From Mastigamoeba balamuthi (taxonomy: Eukaryota > Evosea > Mastigamoebida > Mastigamoebidae), in the NCBI GenBank assembly GCA_902651635.1, contig CACRSC010000030.1:32987-96986 (forward strand): a stretch of 64,000 bases of DNA, in the 5' to 3' direction. Below the pieces are notes generated by a model. It searched no databases and had not been told where the DNA came from. It saw only the letters and a list, made by a program, of their open reading frames with translations. This document shows positions 46,730-57,200 of this stretch, one piece after another. The first letter of the stretch is position 1. Each line of letters starts with the position of its first letter. The translations under genes were made by a program, and so were the position numbers.

Positions 46730-49655
46730 ATGCACAGCGCCCTCGTACTCCTCCTGCTTGCCACAGCGGCAGCGGGAGTGGCACAGCAGACCGAGGCCGC
46801 CACGGTGGCCCAGCGCATCGTAAACGGCAACCCCGTGGCCTCGGCTGCTAAGTTCCCCTGGATGACCTGCACGCTCGCCACCATCATGATTGTGTCTCAC
46901 ACTACCTGGCAGCACTACTGGGAGCCTTGTCCAAGGACAGCTACTACGTCATGTGCGGGGGGTCGCTGATCTCGCCGACGTGGGTGCTGACGGCGGGCCA
47001 CTGCGTCGAGGACGGGCGCACGGCCCTCACCCAGGGCTTCCGCCCCGGCAACACCGTCGCGGCCGCCTCGCTGACGCCCACCGACGACCCCGAGGCAAGA
47101 CCAGCACTGTCGCCAGCGTCTACGCCCACCCGGACTTTGACCTCGACCTGCTCAACAGTGCGTTGGCCCTCAGCTTTGGCGAGGAAGTGTTTTGCTCAGC
47201 GACTTCGCCTCACTTCTTGTTTTCGTCCCTTTTTTTCTCTCTCGTCCAGATGACCTGGCTCTGCTCAAGCTCGCGGCGCCTATCACGGGCGTGCAAACTG
47301 TGGATGTGGCGTCAAGCGACTACCCGGACCCCGCGTGCGCAGCTTCTACTCATCTTTTTATTTTGTATTTCGGAGAACGGGTTTTGGTGAAATTACTCAA
47401 AGACCGGCACTTCTTCTCCGGCTCACGCGGACGCATCATTCTTGGCGCCTGCAGGGTCGGAACGAAGATGTGGGCGCTCGGTTGGGGCACTCTCTACAGC
47501 GGTGGCGGGTCGCCCCTGGTTCTACGTGAGGTGAAGCTGCCGATAATCGACAGGGAGCGCTGCAGGCACCTCTACAACTCGTCAGTCATACTCGATTCGG
47601 GTAAGAGAATATTGACTTGAAGCTGTCGCTGGCTCTGAGGCCATCTTCCTGCAGCCATCTGCACGATGTACAGGGAGGGCGGGAGGGACGGCTGCCAGGG
47701 CGACAGCGGGGGGCCCCTCGTGCACGTCGGCAAGGACGGCAGGATGACGCAGGTGGGCCTCACCAGTTGGGGCTTCGGCTGCGCCGACATCGAGCTGCCT
47801 GGCGTCTGGACGCGTCTGAGCTCGTTCCGCAGCTGGATCGACGCCACGATGGCGGCCGTCGACGCCGGCACCAAAGTGTGCAGCTGCCCCTCAAAGTGCG
47901 AGGCGGGAAAAGACTATTCAGAATCAACTGACGAATATCGACCAGGCACATCGGCAACGGGTACTGCAACATATTCTGCTACACGGAGGAGTGCAAGTGG
48001 GACGGCGGCGACTGCAACAACACAGCGCAGTGTGCCCCCGGCTGCACGCCGGCGATGCTCGCCAACAGCGTTTGCGACCCCCAGTGCGCCACGCCAGGGT
48101 GCTCCGACGACAACGGCGTGTGCAACTACTGGGACAAGTGCTCGGACCAGTGCCTCAATAGCATGATCGACAACGGCCATTGCGACACGGCCTGCCTGAC
48201 AGTGCGATCCACAGACCTCACAGTAGATATTCCCTTAGTTTTCTCTCTCTTGCAGTCGCGGTGCATGTTCGACGGCGACGACTGCCGCACACAGTTCTGC
48301 AACCGTGACTGCCCGACCCCGCTGATCAACAACACTCACTGTAACCCGGCGTGCAACACTGTACGCAGCAGTCCTCGCGAGCAACTACTGACCAGCCGCC
48401 CACGTCGCTGTGGTGTAGGCCAACTGCTCCTTCGATGGCGGCGACTGCAGAGTGGACAGCTCGCACTGCGCTCCCGAGTGCCTCAAGACGGACGTGGGCA
48501 ACGGCTGGTGTACCATCGCTTGCAACGTAAGTGCGTGTAGCTTCGACGGCGGTGACTGCGCGAACCTCTCGCAGTGCCACGAGCCAAAGTCCTACATGGG
48601 CGACGCCTACTGCGACTCGGACTATAATACAGTGCGTCCCTACTTGTTCTCGCCCCTACGCCCCGTTCAGCGCTCTCACCGAGTGGTGTTGGAACCGGTA
48701 GAGCACGTGCAATTATGACAACGGCGACTGCGTGTACTGCGCGGCCCACTGCAGGGTCTCAATGGCCCACAACAGGAAGTGTGATGCCGCGTGCTTCAAC
48801 GTACGGAAGTCCCACAGCCACCACGCCGCTCACGCGCCTCCTCTGCGCAGGCGGCATGCAACTACGACAGGGGCATGTGCGACAAGGTCAACGGCACCGG
48901 CTTCTGCTCGGTTAACTGCAGGGCGTCGCAGATCGGCGACAAGAAGTGCGACGAGGCCTGTTTCAACGCGGCCTGCCGCTGGGACGGCTACGACTGCGAC
49001 AGCAACACCTGCGACAACAACTACGAGTGCCTCAACGACTGGACGGGCGACGGCTTCTGCGACCTCGTCTGCCTCAACGTGAGTATCCCATCTCTCTCCC
49101 TCCTCGCTGCCCCGGCTCCTGACAGCTTCGGACAGAGAGGCTGCGGCTATGACGGGGGCGACTGTTTCGACCTCCAGAAGGAGAGCTGTGCGCCAGGGTG
49201 CTTCCCGATCATCCACAGGAACAACAGCGTCTGCGAGCCCGAGTGCCTCAACGTGGCGTGCGGTTATGACGCCCCCGACTGCCAGCACTACATCGGCTGC
49301 GCGCCGTTCTGCCTGAGCACGTGGATCCACGACGGAGAGTGCGACCAGGGTCCGCCGATCCCCTCTTACTTGAGCACTCAATTGCCTCCGAAGCAACTCT
49401 AGTTAGATTCACGTGATCTTCGCTCTCGCAGAGTGCAACACCAGTTCGTGCTCGTGGGACGGTGGCGACTGCGCTGGCGGTGCGCACACCACACCAAGTG
49501 CTGCGAGCCAGAGCACCGCAAGCCATGCAGGCTCGTCTGCCCACAGAGTGTACAGCAGCAAGAAGTCCGAAGCCGACGTCAGCTTGACGTCTGGCGCTGA
49601 TGCTGTCTCCGTCATGGCGGCACTCGCACTGACCCTCGCTGCCCTCTCGATTTAG
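46730..49655 (+). CDS. Trypsin-like (S1) serine protease fused to an LNR (Notch/Lin-12) repeat array, probably GPI-anchored
   Basis: The N-terminus is a signal peptide (MHSALVLLLLATAAAGVA), then an activation-like site RIVNG. The S1 domain has His in TAGHC, Asp in DDLALLKL and Ser in GDSGGP, so the triad is complete; it ends GVWTRLSSFRSWID. About eleven Cys-rich modules of LNR type follow (WDGGDC, FDGDDC, FDGGDC, YDNGDC, YDRGMC, WDGYDC, YDGGDC, YDAPDC and similar), several split by short introns at the same place. The C-terminus is Ser/Thr-rich then hydrophobic (SVMAALALTLAALSI), like a GPI signal. LNR modules bind calcium in Notch and pappalysins. Cell-surface or secreted proteolysis is the likely role; the substrate is unknown. 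Near 47,093 the frame between TDDPE and KTSTVASVYAHPDF shifts by one base without a good intron, which may be a sequencing error or damage. The last exon is duplicated downstream. Confidence 0.8.
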
Positions 49656-49960
49656 CCCTGCAGGAGCAGAACTCCCACAAGACAGCAAAAGGCCTGTACA
49701 ACAAGGATGCCTCTTGTGATGTCCCATTGAGCCCTGTTTCGCGAGGTCTTTCCCATCCAAGGCTTTTGAGCTACTGTACCCATGGTAAAGGAGACCGAAA
49801 TTCAATTGGGCTTGTCACTTGGCTTTGTGCCTTTAGGAGAATGTCACGTTTCCTCTTTCTCACTGTATGCGATGGTGCACTCAAGTATCCAATTTTCAAG
49901 CAGAGAGACGAAAATGATAAGAACGAAACCAAGTGTCTGCAGGGCGTATCTTTGGATTTG

Positions 49961-50077
49961 GCTGAGGGCGTCTGTGGGCTTCCGAGGGAGCGCCCTGTAG
50001 TGTCTGCGCCGCGCTGAGAGGCCTGCGTCGCGAGCAAGGCAAGAAATTCCATACGAACAAGCGCTTGTTACGTCAAC
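49961..50077. repeat. Solitary piece of the 204-bp repeat (first of two)
   Basis: About 117 bp matching the unit in the inverted-repeat arms: gggagcgccctg, tgagaggcctgcg, gcgagcaaggcaag and the terminal acaagcgcttgttacgtcaa half-palindrome. The second copy lies at 50,484-50,600 as part of the tandem duplication. Confidence 0.85.
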
Positions 50078-50483
50078 NTGTGCACAGCAGCAAGAAGTCC
50101 GAAGCCGACGTCAGCTTGACGTCTGGCGCTGATGCTGTCTCCGTCATGGCGGCACTCGCACTGACCCTCGCTGCCCTCTCGATTTAGCCCTGCAGGAGCA
50201 GAACTCCCACAAGACAGCAAAAGGCCTGTACAACAACGATGCCTCTTGTGATGTCCCATTGTGAGCCCTTTTTCGCGAGGTCATTCCCATCCAAGGTTTT
50301 TCAGCTACCTGTACCACATGGTAAAGGGGACCGAAATTCAATTGGGCTTGTCACTTGGCTTTTGTGCCTTTAGGAGAATGTCACGTTTCCTCTTTCTCAC
50401 TGTACTCAAGTATCGAATTTTCAAACAGAGACGAAAATGATAAGAACGAAATCAAGTGTCTGCAGGGCGTATCTTTGGATTTG

Positions 50484-50600
50484 GCTGAGGGCGTCTGTGG
50501 GCTTCCGAGGGAGCGCCCTGTAGTGTCTGCGCCGCGCTGAGAGGCCTGCGTCGCGAGCAAGGCAAGAAATTCCATACGAACAAGCGCTTGTTACGTCAAC
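50484..50600. repeat. Solitary piece of the 204-bp repeat (second of two)
   Basis: Nearly identical to 49,961-50,077, ending at the same half-palindrome, directly upstream of the translational GTPase gene. Confidence 0.85.
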
Positions 50601-50699
50601 CACGTCAGAATTCGAGTATCTTCATCTTCCGAGTGCTGTACACTCACAGCTCAGAGCGAGCAGGGGGGCGCGCCAGCGGTGCAGCGGTGCTGGAGGGGC

Positions 50700-52196
50700 A
50701 TGGACGCGTGCCTGCAGACGTGCTGGCTGCTGCGCAACCACGTGGCACCTGCGCTGCGGCACGACTCCCGGGGCCTCGTGTCGCTCTGGCTCGCTGCGCC
50801 CCAGCTGCTGCGCCCCGCCCTGGCCCTCTGCCGCCAGCCCGCCCTGCGCGTGGTCCTTCTGGGCCCCGTGGACAGCGGCAAGTCCTCTCTCCTGGGCCGC
50901 CTCCACCACTCTCTCGGCGTCCCGGGGGGCCCGCTGCTCCGCCGAGGGCTTCCCTGAGGCCCCTGGGCGCCTGTGGCCTCGGCTCGTTGCCGCCTGCAGC
51001 TGCGGCACGTGTCCTCCGAGCTCCGCCGAGGGTTCCCTCGAGGCCCCGTGGCGCCTGTGGCCTCGGCTCGCGGGCGCTTGCAGCGGCGAAGCGTTCACTG
51101 CGAGCTCTGCGGAGCTGGCGGCCTGCACGGCCTCGGGCAGGGCCCTCGTGCTCGTCGATGCGCCCGGGCGCCGCGACTTCGTGGCCAGCACGTTCCGCTC
51201 GCTCGCGCGCTGCGGGTGCGCCGTCCTGGTCGTCTCGGCCGCGGCGGGGGAGTTCGAGGACGGGCTCGGCGCCTCGGGCAGCGTGCGCGTGCAGGCGTGG
51301 GCTGCTCGGTTCGCGGGGGTCGCCCGGGCTGTGGTGGCCGTCAACAAGATGGACGACCCGAGCGTCGCGTACCGCCAGGAGCGCTATGCTGCGAGATGGC
51401 CCGGCTCCTCCGCAGGGAGCAGCAGCACGAGGGCGGAGGCTCCCCGCTGGCCGCCTGCTTCGTGCCCGTGTCCGCGTGGGCCGGCGACAACGTGGCCTCT
51501 CGCAGCGAGCGCATGCGGTGGTACGCGGGCCCCACGCTGCTAGAGGCGATCGAGCGCGCCGAGGAGCCGCCGCTGCTGGCCGACCAGCCGCTGCGCGTGT
51601 TCCTCGAGTACACGTCGGCGGTCGACGGCGGGCCAGCGGACGGGCGCCACCGGTCAGAGGCCTGCGGGGCGGTGCTCGCGGGCGTCCTCGTGCGAGGCGA
51701 CCGTGTGGTCTGCGTGGCCCAGGGCGAGCAGGCTGCCTCTGTCGACCGCATTGAGGTCAGCGGGGAGCTCAGACTGTTCGCGCTGCCCGGAGAGCGCGTG
51801 TCGCTGCGCCTCAGGTCCGGGGTGCCGCTGCCACCGAGCGTGGAGGGGCTGGTCGTGGGCCCGGCGGAGGGCAGCGGACGTACGAGGGCCTGCGCCTCGT
51901 TCGCCGCCAGCGTGGCGCTTCTGGAGCAGCCGTGCAGCGTGCAGCTCGCCGTGGGCAGCCTCGTCGTCGTGTCCTTTGTGCACGCGGGCAGGGCGGAGTG
52001 CACGGTCGCAGAGCGCTCCGAGGAAGCGTCCCAACTGTCACGCCGGGCAGCAATCAGGTCCCTCTCTGTGCGCCTCTGCCCGTCGGTCCCGCTGTGCGTC
52101 GATGCTGGCGGCGTTGGCTCGTCGCTGGGGCTGTTCCTTGTTTTCGATGATGCTACGGTCGTTGCTGTTGGCCGAGTCCGCGAGGCGTTCCACTGA
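50700..52196 (+). CDS. Divergent eRF3/HBS1-type translational GTPase with one frameshift
   Basis: Member of the eEF1A superfamily (termination factor eRF3 or rescue factor HBS1). Proposed exons are 50,700-50,918, 51,001-51,032 and 51,084 onward. Motifs are GPVDSGKSS in place of the usual GHVDAGKST, a switch-I Thr (GEAFTASS), DAPGRRDF (G3) and NKMDDPSVAYRQERY (G4, close to eRF3). PVSAWAGDN...WYAGPTLLEAIE follows, then two beta-barrel domains ending FDDATVVAVGRVREAF. Between ERY (about 51,390) and EMARLLRREQ the frame changes with no possible intron, so the copy is either broken or misread. Introns 1 and 2 are homologous to each other, an apparent internal duplication of about 83 bp. No N-terminal extension is seen. 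The weakened P-loop suggests reduced constraint. Confidence 0.7.
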
Positions 52197-52521
52197 GCCA
52201 ACAGAAAGCATGGCAGTCCGAGTTCCGCTTTTAGGAATCAGATGACGTTCCACCGAATGCCCACACCTGTGCATCGTGACAGTCGCCAATGCCAGCCGCC
52301 CCTGCCTCCCCCAGAGTCTCATGCCAGGCAGCGCTGGCCACAACACCAACGTGTGTTCACCACAATGTAGGTTGCTTCCATCCCTGCGTCCTGGGTCGTT
52401 GCCCCTCTGTGCAGCTTTTGTTGATGGGAAGGAAGACGGAGAGAAACCGAAATTTGCGATAAAATCGAGCACCAATTCATTTCTGAACTGTCTCTCTTGA
52501 TCAACGCCCCATCGCAACCGA
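52197..52521. other. Intergenic region
   Basis: 325 bp between the GTPase stop and the secreted Cys-rich gene start. AT content rises just before the ATG at 52,522 (gcgataaaatcgagc at about 52,457). No gene or repeat seen. Confidence 0.45.
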
Positions 52522-53699
52522 ATGCCGTCCCCTCTGGTTGCCGCGCCGGCGCTGTGGGCGCTGCTCGCCGTTCTTGTCGCCCGCTCGCACGGGGCCGTGT
52601 GCGCGTTCAGCCAGGGCGCGGCGAGGTGGAGGGTGCCCTCGTCGACGACCCGGGTGGTCGCCAGCCTCGACTGCGCGCCCTGGCAGGCCGCATTCATCCA
52701 GTCCTTCGCCTTCGAGGAGACCACGGGCGCTGGGGCCTACGTCTGCTTCGACAGGTCAGGCTCCTTCCAGGACTGCTACCCCCGCTGGAACTGGGTCTCC
52801 GAGCCTGTGCGGCCCTCTCCTTCTCAGTCTCGCAATCTCCCACTCTGTCATGCTCTCATGCTCTCATCCTCTCAGCCTCCCATTCTCCCAGCTTCTCAGT
52901 CTCCCAAGTCCTAGTCTCCCAGTCACAGCCTCTTTGTCTCAGTCTCCCAGTCTCCCAAAGTCCTATTCTCCCGGTCTCCAAGTCTCTCAGCCTCTCAATC
53001 TCCCAGTCTGCCTCTCAGAACCCAGTCTCTCAGCCTCGCAGCCTCGCAGCCTCTCAGTCTTCCCTCAGCTCCCTGCTCTCCTGCTGACTCGCCAGCCCGC
53101 AGGCCACGTGCGTCGCGTGGTGGGTCAACGAGACGGACATCAGGGGCGAGGGCTACGGGCGGGCGTTCCCCCGCGGGCGCGTCAACGTGACGGTGCGCTG
53201 CGGGGGCAGCGAGGCGTGCGAGGGCCGCTACGAGTTTGTCATGTGGTGCGCAGACACGTACCGCTGGAAGCAGGGCGGCTACGACTCGTGGTGCCGCGAC
53301 AACTGCACGCGCATCCGCGGCTACGAGTGCCTCACGTACTACGGCTGGCGCACAGACGACTCGCGCTGCTGGGACTGGGACGTCCGGCTGCCCAACGACT
53401 ACAAGTCCTGCGAGAGCGACCTCTGCCCGCACAAGGGCAACTGCCTCTGCACGTGCGACAACAGGGCCCTGGGCGTGGTCGAGGCCGAGCACAGCTACAA
53501 CGTGTCCTCGTGCAGCCGCTGCACGGCTGAGACGTGCGCCAGGCGGTGGCCGGACCACTGCACGCTCTCGGGCGCCAACGGCACCTCCATCGCCCTCGGA
53601 TGCAAGGAGGACCCCCGGCTCTCGCCTGCGACCTCTGCGAGCCCTCTGGCGCGCTGGGCACTGCTGCTGCTGTTGGCTGGCGTTGTGCCGCTGGCTTGA
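52522..53699 (+). CDS. Secreted Cys-rich protein, probably GPI-anchored
   Basis: Two exons, 52,522-52,806 and 53,103-53,699, in phase, giving 293 residues. A signal peptide (MPSPLVAAPALWALLAVLVARSHG) is followed by a Cys/Trp/Tyr-rich ectodomain with more than 20 Cys and several N-glycosylation sites (NET, NVT, NCT, NVS, NGT). The C-terminal tail LARWALLLLLAGVVPLA looks like a GPI attachment signal. I do not recognise the fold; the Cys spacing (WCRDNCTRIRGYEC, CDNRALG) does not match LNR or EGF. It probably sits on the cell surface like its LNR neighbour. The single intron is filled with a CT-rich repeat. Confidence 0.75.
52807..53102. repeat. CT-rich minisatellite filling an intron
   Basis: Irregular repeats of tctcagtctcccagtctccc over nearly the whole 296-nt intron of the secreted Cys-rich gene. 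The pyrimidine-rich strand is the sense strand, so the transcript has one very long polypyrimidine tract before the acceptor. Confidence 0.8.
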
Positions 53700-54282
53700 G
53701 AGGCACACGACCCATCCGCTCTGGACTAACATTCGAGCATCATCACACTGTTCCCAATGCCAAGATCATCACAACTGCTGCGCGTTGCATGCTGCAGAAC
53801 TGCATGCACTCTGAATGTATGAAGCCTGTGAGGCAATCCGACAGGGGTAGTAGGCCTTCATACATGGTCTTCACACACCCCACAGCAGACGTCGGCCATG
53901 CGGGCCCACCATTGACACTGGTGGTGCCCCAAGTGCGAGCCATGCGACTAGCGGGTGCACAACGTGCTGCCGAGGTGACGAGCTGGTCAGACTAGTGACC
54001 CCTCCCGCCTATCACAGTGGAAGCATGCACATCGTCTGCCTGCAAGTAACCACTGGCACTGGGCCTGCCTCCCTAAAGGCACACATCTGCAGAGCGAGTA
54101 CACGCTCAACAGCGTCATGGGCCTGGCAGGCAGGCAGCTTCCCGTCATGAACATGAGTGCCAGGAGATACTCCCGTGACATCACTAAGTGCAGATTCTAG
54201 ACAGGAAAATCTGCAGATATTTACTGCACCAAACAGGGGGACACCCGGCACCACCGAGTCTCCCCGCAGTCGCCCGGTCGGC
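53700..54282. other. Intergenic region with hairpin
   Basis: 583 bp between the Cys-rich gene and the M16 protease. A near-perfect inverted repeat with 13-14 bp arms (atgtatgaagcct at 53,815-53,827 and its complement with one extra base at 53,852-53,865) lies 116 bases past the stop. A gatattt word (54,213) precedes the protease start. No gene seen. Confidence 0.5.
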
Positions 54283-57200
54283 ATGAGCAGCAGCAGCGGA
54301 TTCACCGTGGTCGAGCGCGCGGAGCTGGCGGAGCTGGGCGTCTCCGTGGCGGCCTACGAGCACGGGCGCTCGGGCCTGCGGGTCCTGCTGGCGCCCGTGC
54401 CCGGCCCGCTCTGCACCGCCGCCGTGGTGGTCCCCACAGAGGCCCGCGACGACCGGGGGCTCGCGCACTGCCTCGAGCACCTCGTCTTCCTGGGCTCCCG
54501 CGCACACCCGCAGCGCGGCCTCCTCGACCTCATCGCCACCCGCGCGGCCTCCTCGGGCACCAACGCCTACACCGCAGAGGACCGCACCACCTTCACCGCC
54601 AGCTGCGCGGGCGCCCAGTCAGTCAATTGATTTCTTCTCCCCTCTTCCAAAAATAGCTGCGCGGATTCTCGGGAGATTCTCTGGGGATATTTACGCCTGG
54701 GGGTATCGGGAATCTGGATTCGCCACGCGGCCGCAGGGGGCTGCTGGATCTGCTGCCGGCGTATCTGGACCACCTGCTGCGGCCGACGCTCACGCCGTCG
54801 GCCATGCTGACCGAGATCTACCACGTGACGGGCGAGGGCAAGGAGCAGGGCGTCGTGTTCTGCGAGATGCAGGCGAGCTCAATTGATTCGCTCGCCTCTC
54901 GCTGCGCTTCTGACTCGGTTTTTGTCGGGGTTTTTTTTGGGTTTTGTTGGCGAACTCGGCAGGGCAGAGAGAAGACCGAGCACGACCTGTGCGAGCGGGC
55001 GGTGCACAGCAGGATGTTCGAGGGGACGGGGTACTCGGTGGACCCCGGGGGCTGCACGACTGAGATCGCCAAGCTGAGGCCCGAGGACGTCAGCGCCTTC
55101 CACAGGCGCTTCTACAGGCCCGACCGCATGGGCCTCGTCATCATCGGCCCCGTCGACCCCGAGAAGGTCTTCGCCGCGCTCGAGGCCTCTGACCTGCCCT
55201 CCAGGTGCGCAGTGCTCATCTCCACAGCGCCACAATTGATTCGGGTTTGAATCGCGCGCAATATTGAGTGCCAACACAATTGCCTGGGGGCATAAGTCAA
55301 TGGGTCGGTGCCCCTTCAGCCCCATACCCGGGGGAGCACGCGCACTGCCCTCGTTGCACAACGAGTGCTCTCCCACCCACCGACTTTGTTTCGTTTCGCA
55401 AATACCGCGTTGCCAGCCCTCGTTTGCTCGTACCAGAGCCCAAGGGGGCTCCACTGGCTTCAGTCGACGCGTGCGATTGCGCGGTCCCCTCAGGGCTCAC
55501 GCAGCGGTGGCGGCAGCAACGCGACGCGCAGGGAGGCGTGCGAGGAGAGCCCCGCGTGGAGCGACGCGATACCCGCGCTGGAGCAGAGCCGCAGCGCCGT
55601 GGTGACGTTCCCGGCGCCCGAGGACGACGAGGAGGGCGCGCAGGTGGGCTCGGTCGTCGTGGCCTACCGCGGCCCCGAGTGGCACGACGTCGAGACGGCG
55701 GCCGCCCTCGAGGTGCTCTTCCGCCACCTGCAGGAGTCGGCGGCCTCGCCGCTGCGCCAGCGCTTTGTGGAGCGCGACGAGCCGCTGGCGTCGGACGTCG
55801 ACGTCGACGTGCTGCCCTACCGCACGGGCTCGATCGAGTTCACGTTCAGCGGCGTCCCGCGGCGCTCGGCCAGCCGCTCGCCCCCGCCGTCCAAGTCCTC
55901 GCGGGGCTCGAAGAAGCGCGGAGGCCGCGGCAAGAAGAGCGGCCAGCGCTGCAAGACCCCCAAGCCCTCGACGGCGGCGGGCGAGGAGGAGAGCGACGAG
56001 CGCTGCAACCCGCTGGCGCCCGGCGTGCTGCGCAGGCGGCTCGAGGCGCTGCTGCGGTCCGTGCGCGACGACGTGGCCTGCGGGCGCGTCGACATGGCGG
56101 CCGTGGCGCGCAGGCACTACGTCAAGCACACAGAGGACCTCGAGGACGAGCCCCACGACGTGCTGCTGCCTCTGCTCGAGCTCGAGTGCACGTTCCGCTC
56201 GGCCCCGGCGCCCGCGGGCGGCCGCCTCGCGCGCCGCCTGGCGATCCGCGAGGCCCTCGCGCAGCTCGAGGCCCGCGGGCCCGACTTCTGGGCGGCGCTC
56301 GTCGACCGCTGGCTGCTCTCGGGCCCGCACGTCGAGGTCGTCATGGTCCCCGACGCCCGCCTCAGCCGCTCGCTCGCCGCCGACGCCGACCGCCGCCTGC
56401 GCGACCGCCGCGCCGCGCTGGGCGACCGCGGGCTCCGCGCGTGCGCCGACGAGCTCGACGCAGCGATGCGCGAGCAGGAGCGGTCCGCGCTGGGCGACGC
56501 CGTGCCCAGCGGGCTGCCCGCCGTCCCCCCGGCGTCGAGCGTCCGCGGGCTGCCCGTGCGCGTGCGGCTCTGCGCCGCCGGCTCGGGGCCGTTCGCGCAC
56601 GCGCACCAGGTCGTCGAGGCCGCGACGCCGTTTGTGCACGTGCGCATGGGCCTCGACACGTCGGCGATGCCCGAGGCCCTGCGCTCGTACCTCGTGCTCT
56701 TCCAGGAGCTGCTGCTGACGTGCCCCGTGCTGCGCGCGGGCGCCGCCGAGCCCGTGGGCTACCGCGAGGTCGTGCGGCAGCTGCACAGCGAGTTCGTCTC
56801 GCTGCAGTGCGGCGTCGGCATGGGCAACGCGACGTTCACGTGCGAGTGCCTCCCCGACTGCTTCTACGTGCTCGCCGTCTGCGAGCCGCGCCGCTACGCC
56901 GCCGCCTGCGCGTGGCTCGCCGACGTGCTCGCCGGCGTCCGCTTCACGCGCGAGCGCGTCGAGAGCGTCGCCGCCAACCTGCTCGCCTTCGCCTCGGAGG
57001 ACGCGCGCGACGGCGGCAGCGTCTGCGAGGCCGCGGCCATCGCCACGACGACCTCGTCGCGCATGGAGCTGCTCATGAGCGCCTTCGTGCAGCCGCGCCT
57101 GCTCGAGCGCCTGCGCTGCGAGCTGCGCAAGTCGCCCGCCGCCGTCCTCGCGCGCCTCGAGGACATCCGCTGCTTCCTCGCCACGCGCGCCCCCGTCCTC

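Larger units (their letters stand above)
49547..50600. repeat. Tandem duplication of about 525 bp across an assembly gap base
   Basis: Copy 1 (49,547-50,077) and copy 2 (50,079-50,600) match closely, with scattered substitutions and an indel of about 20 bases near 49,870/50,404. The undetermined base at 50,078 sits exactly at the junction. The unit includes the end of the protease gene's last exon (SSKKSEADVSLTSGADAVS) and a solitary piece of the 204-bp repeat. The spacer up to the next gene at 50,700 holds nothing else I recognise. Confidence 0.85.
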
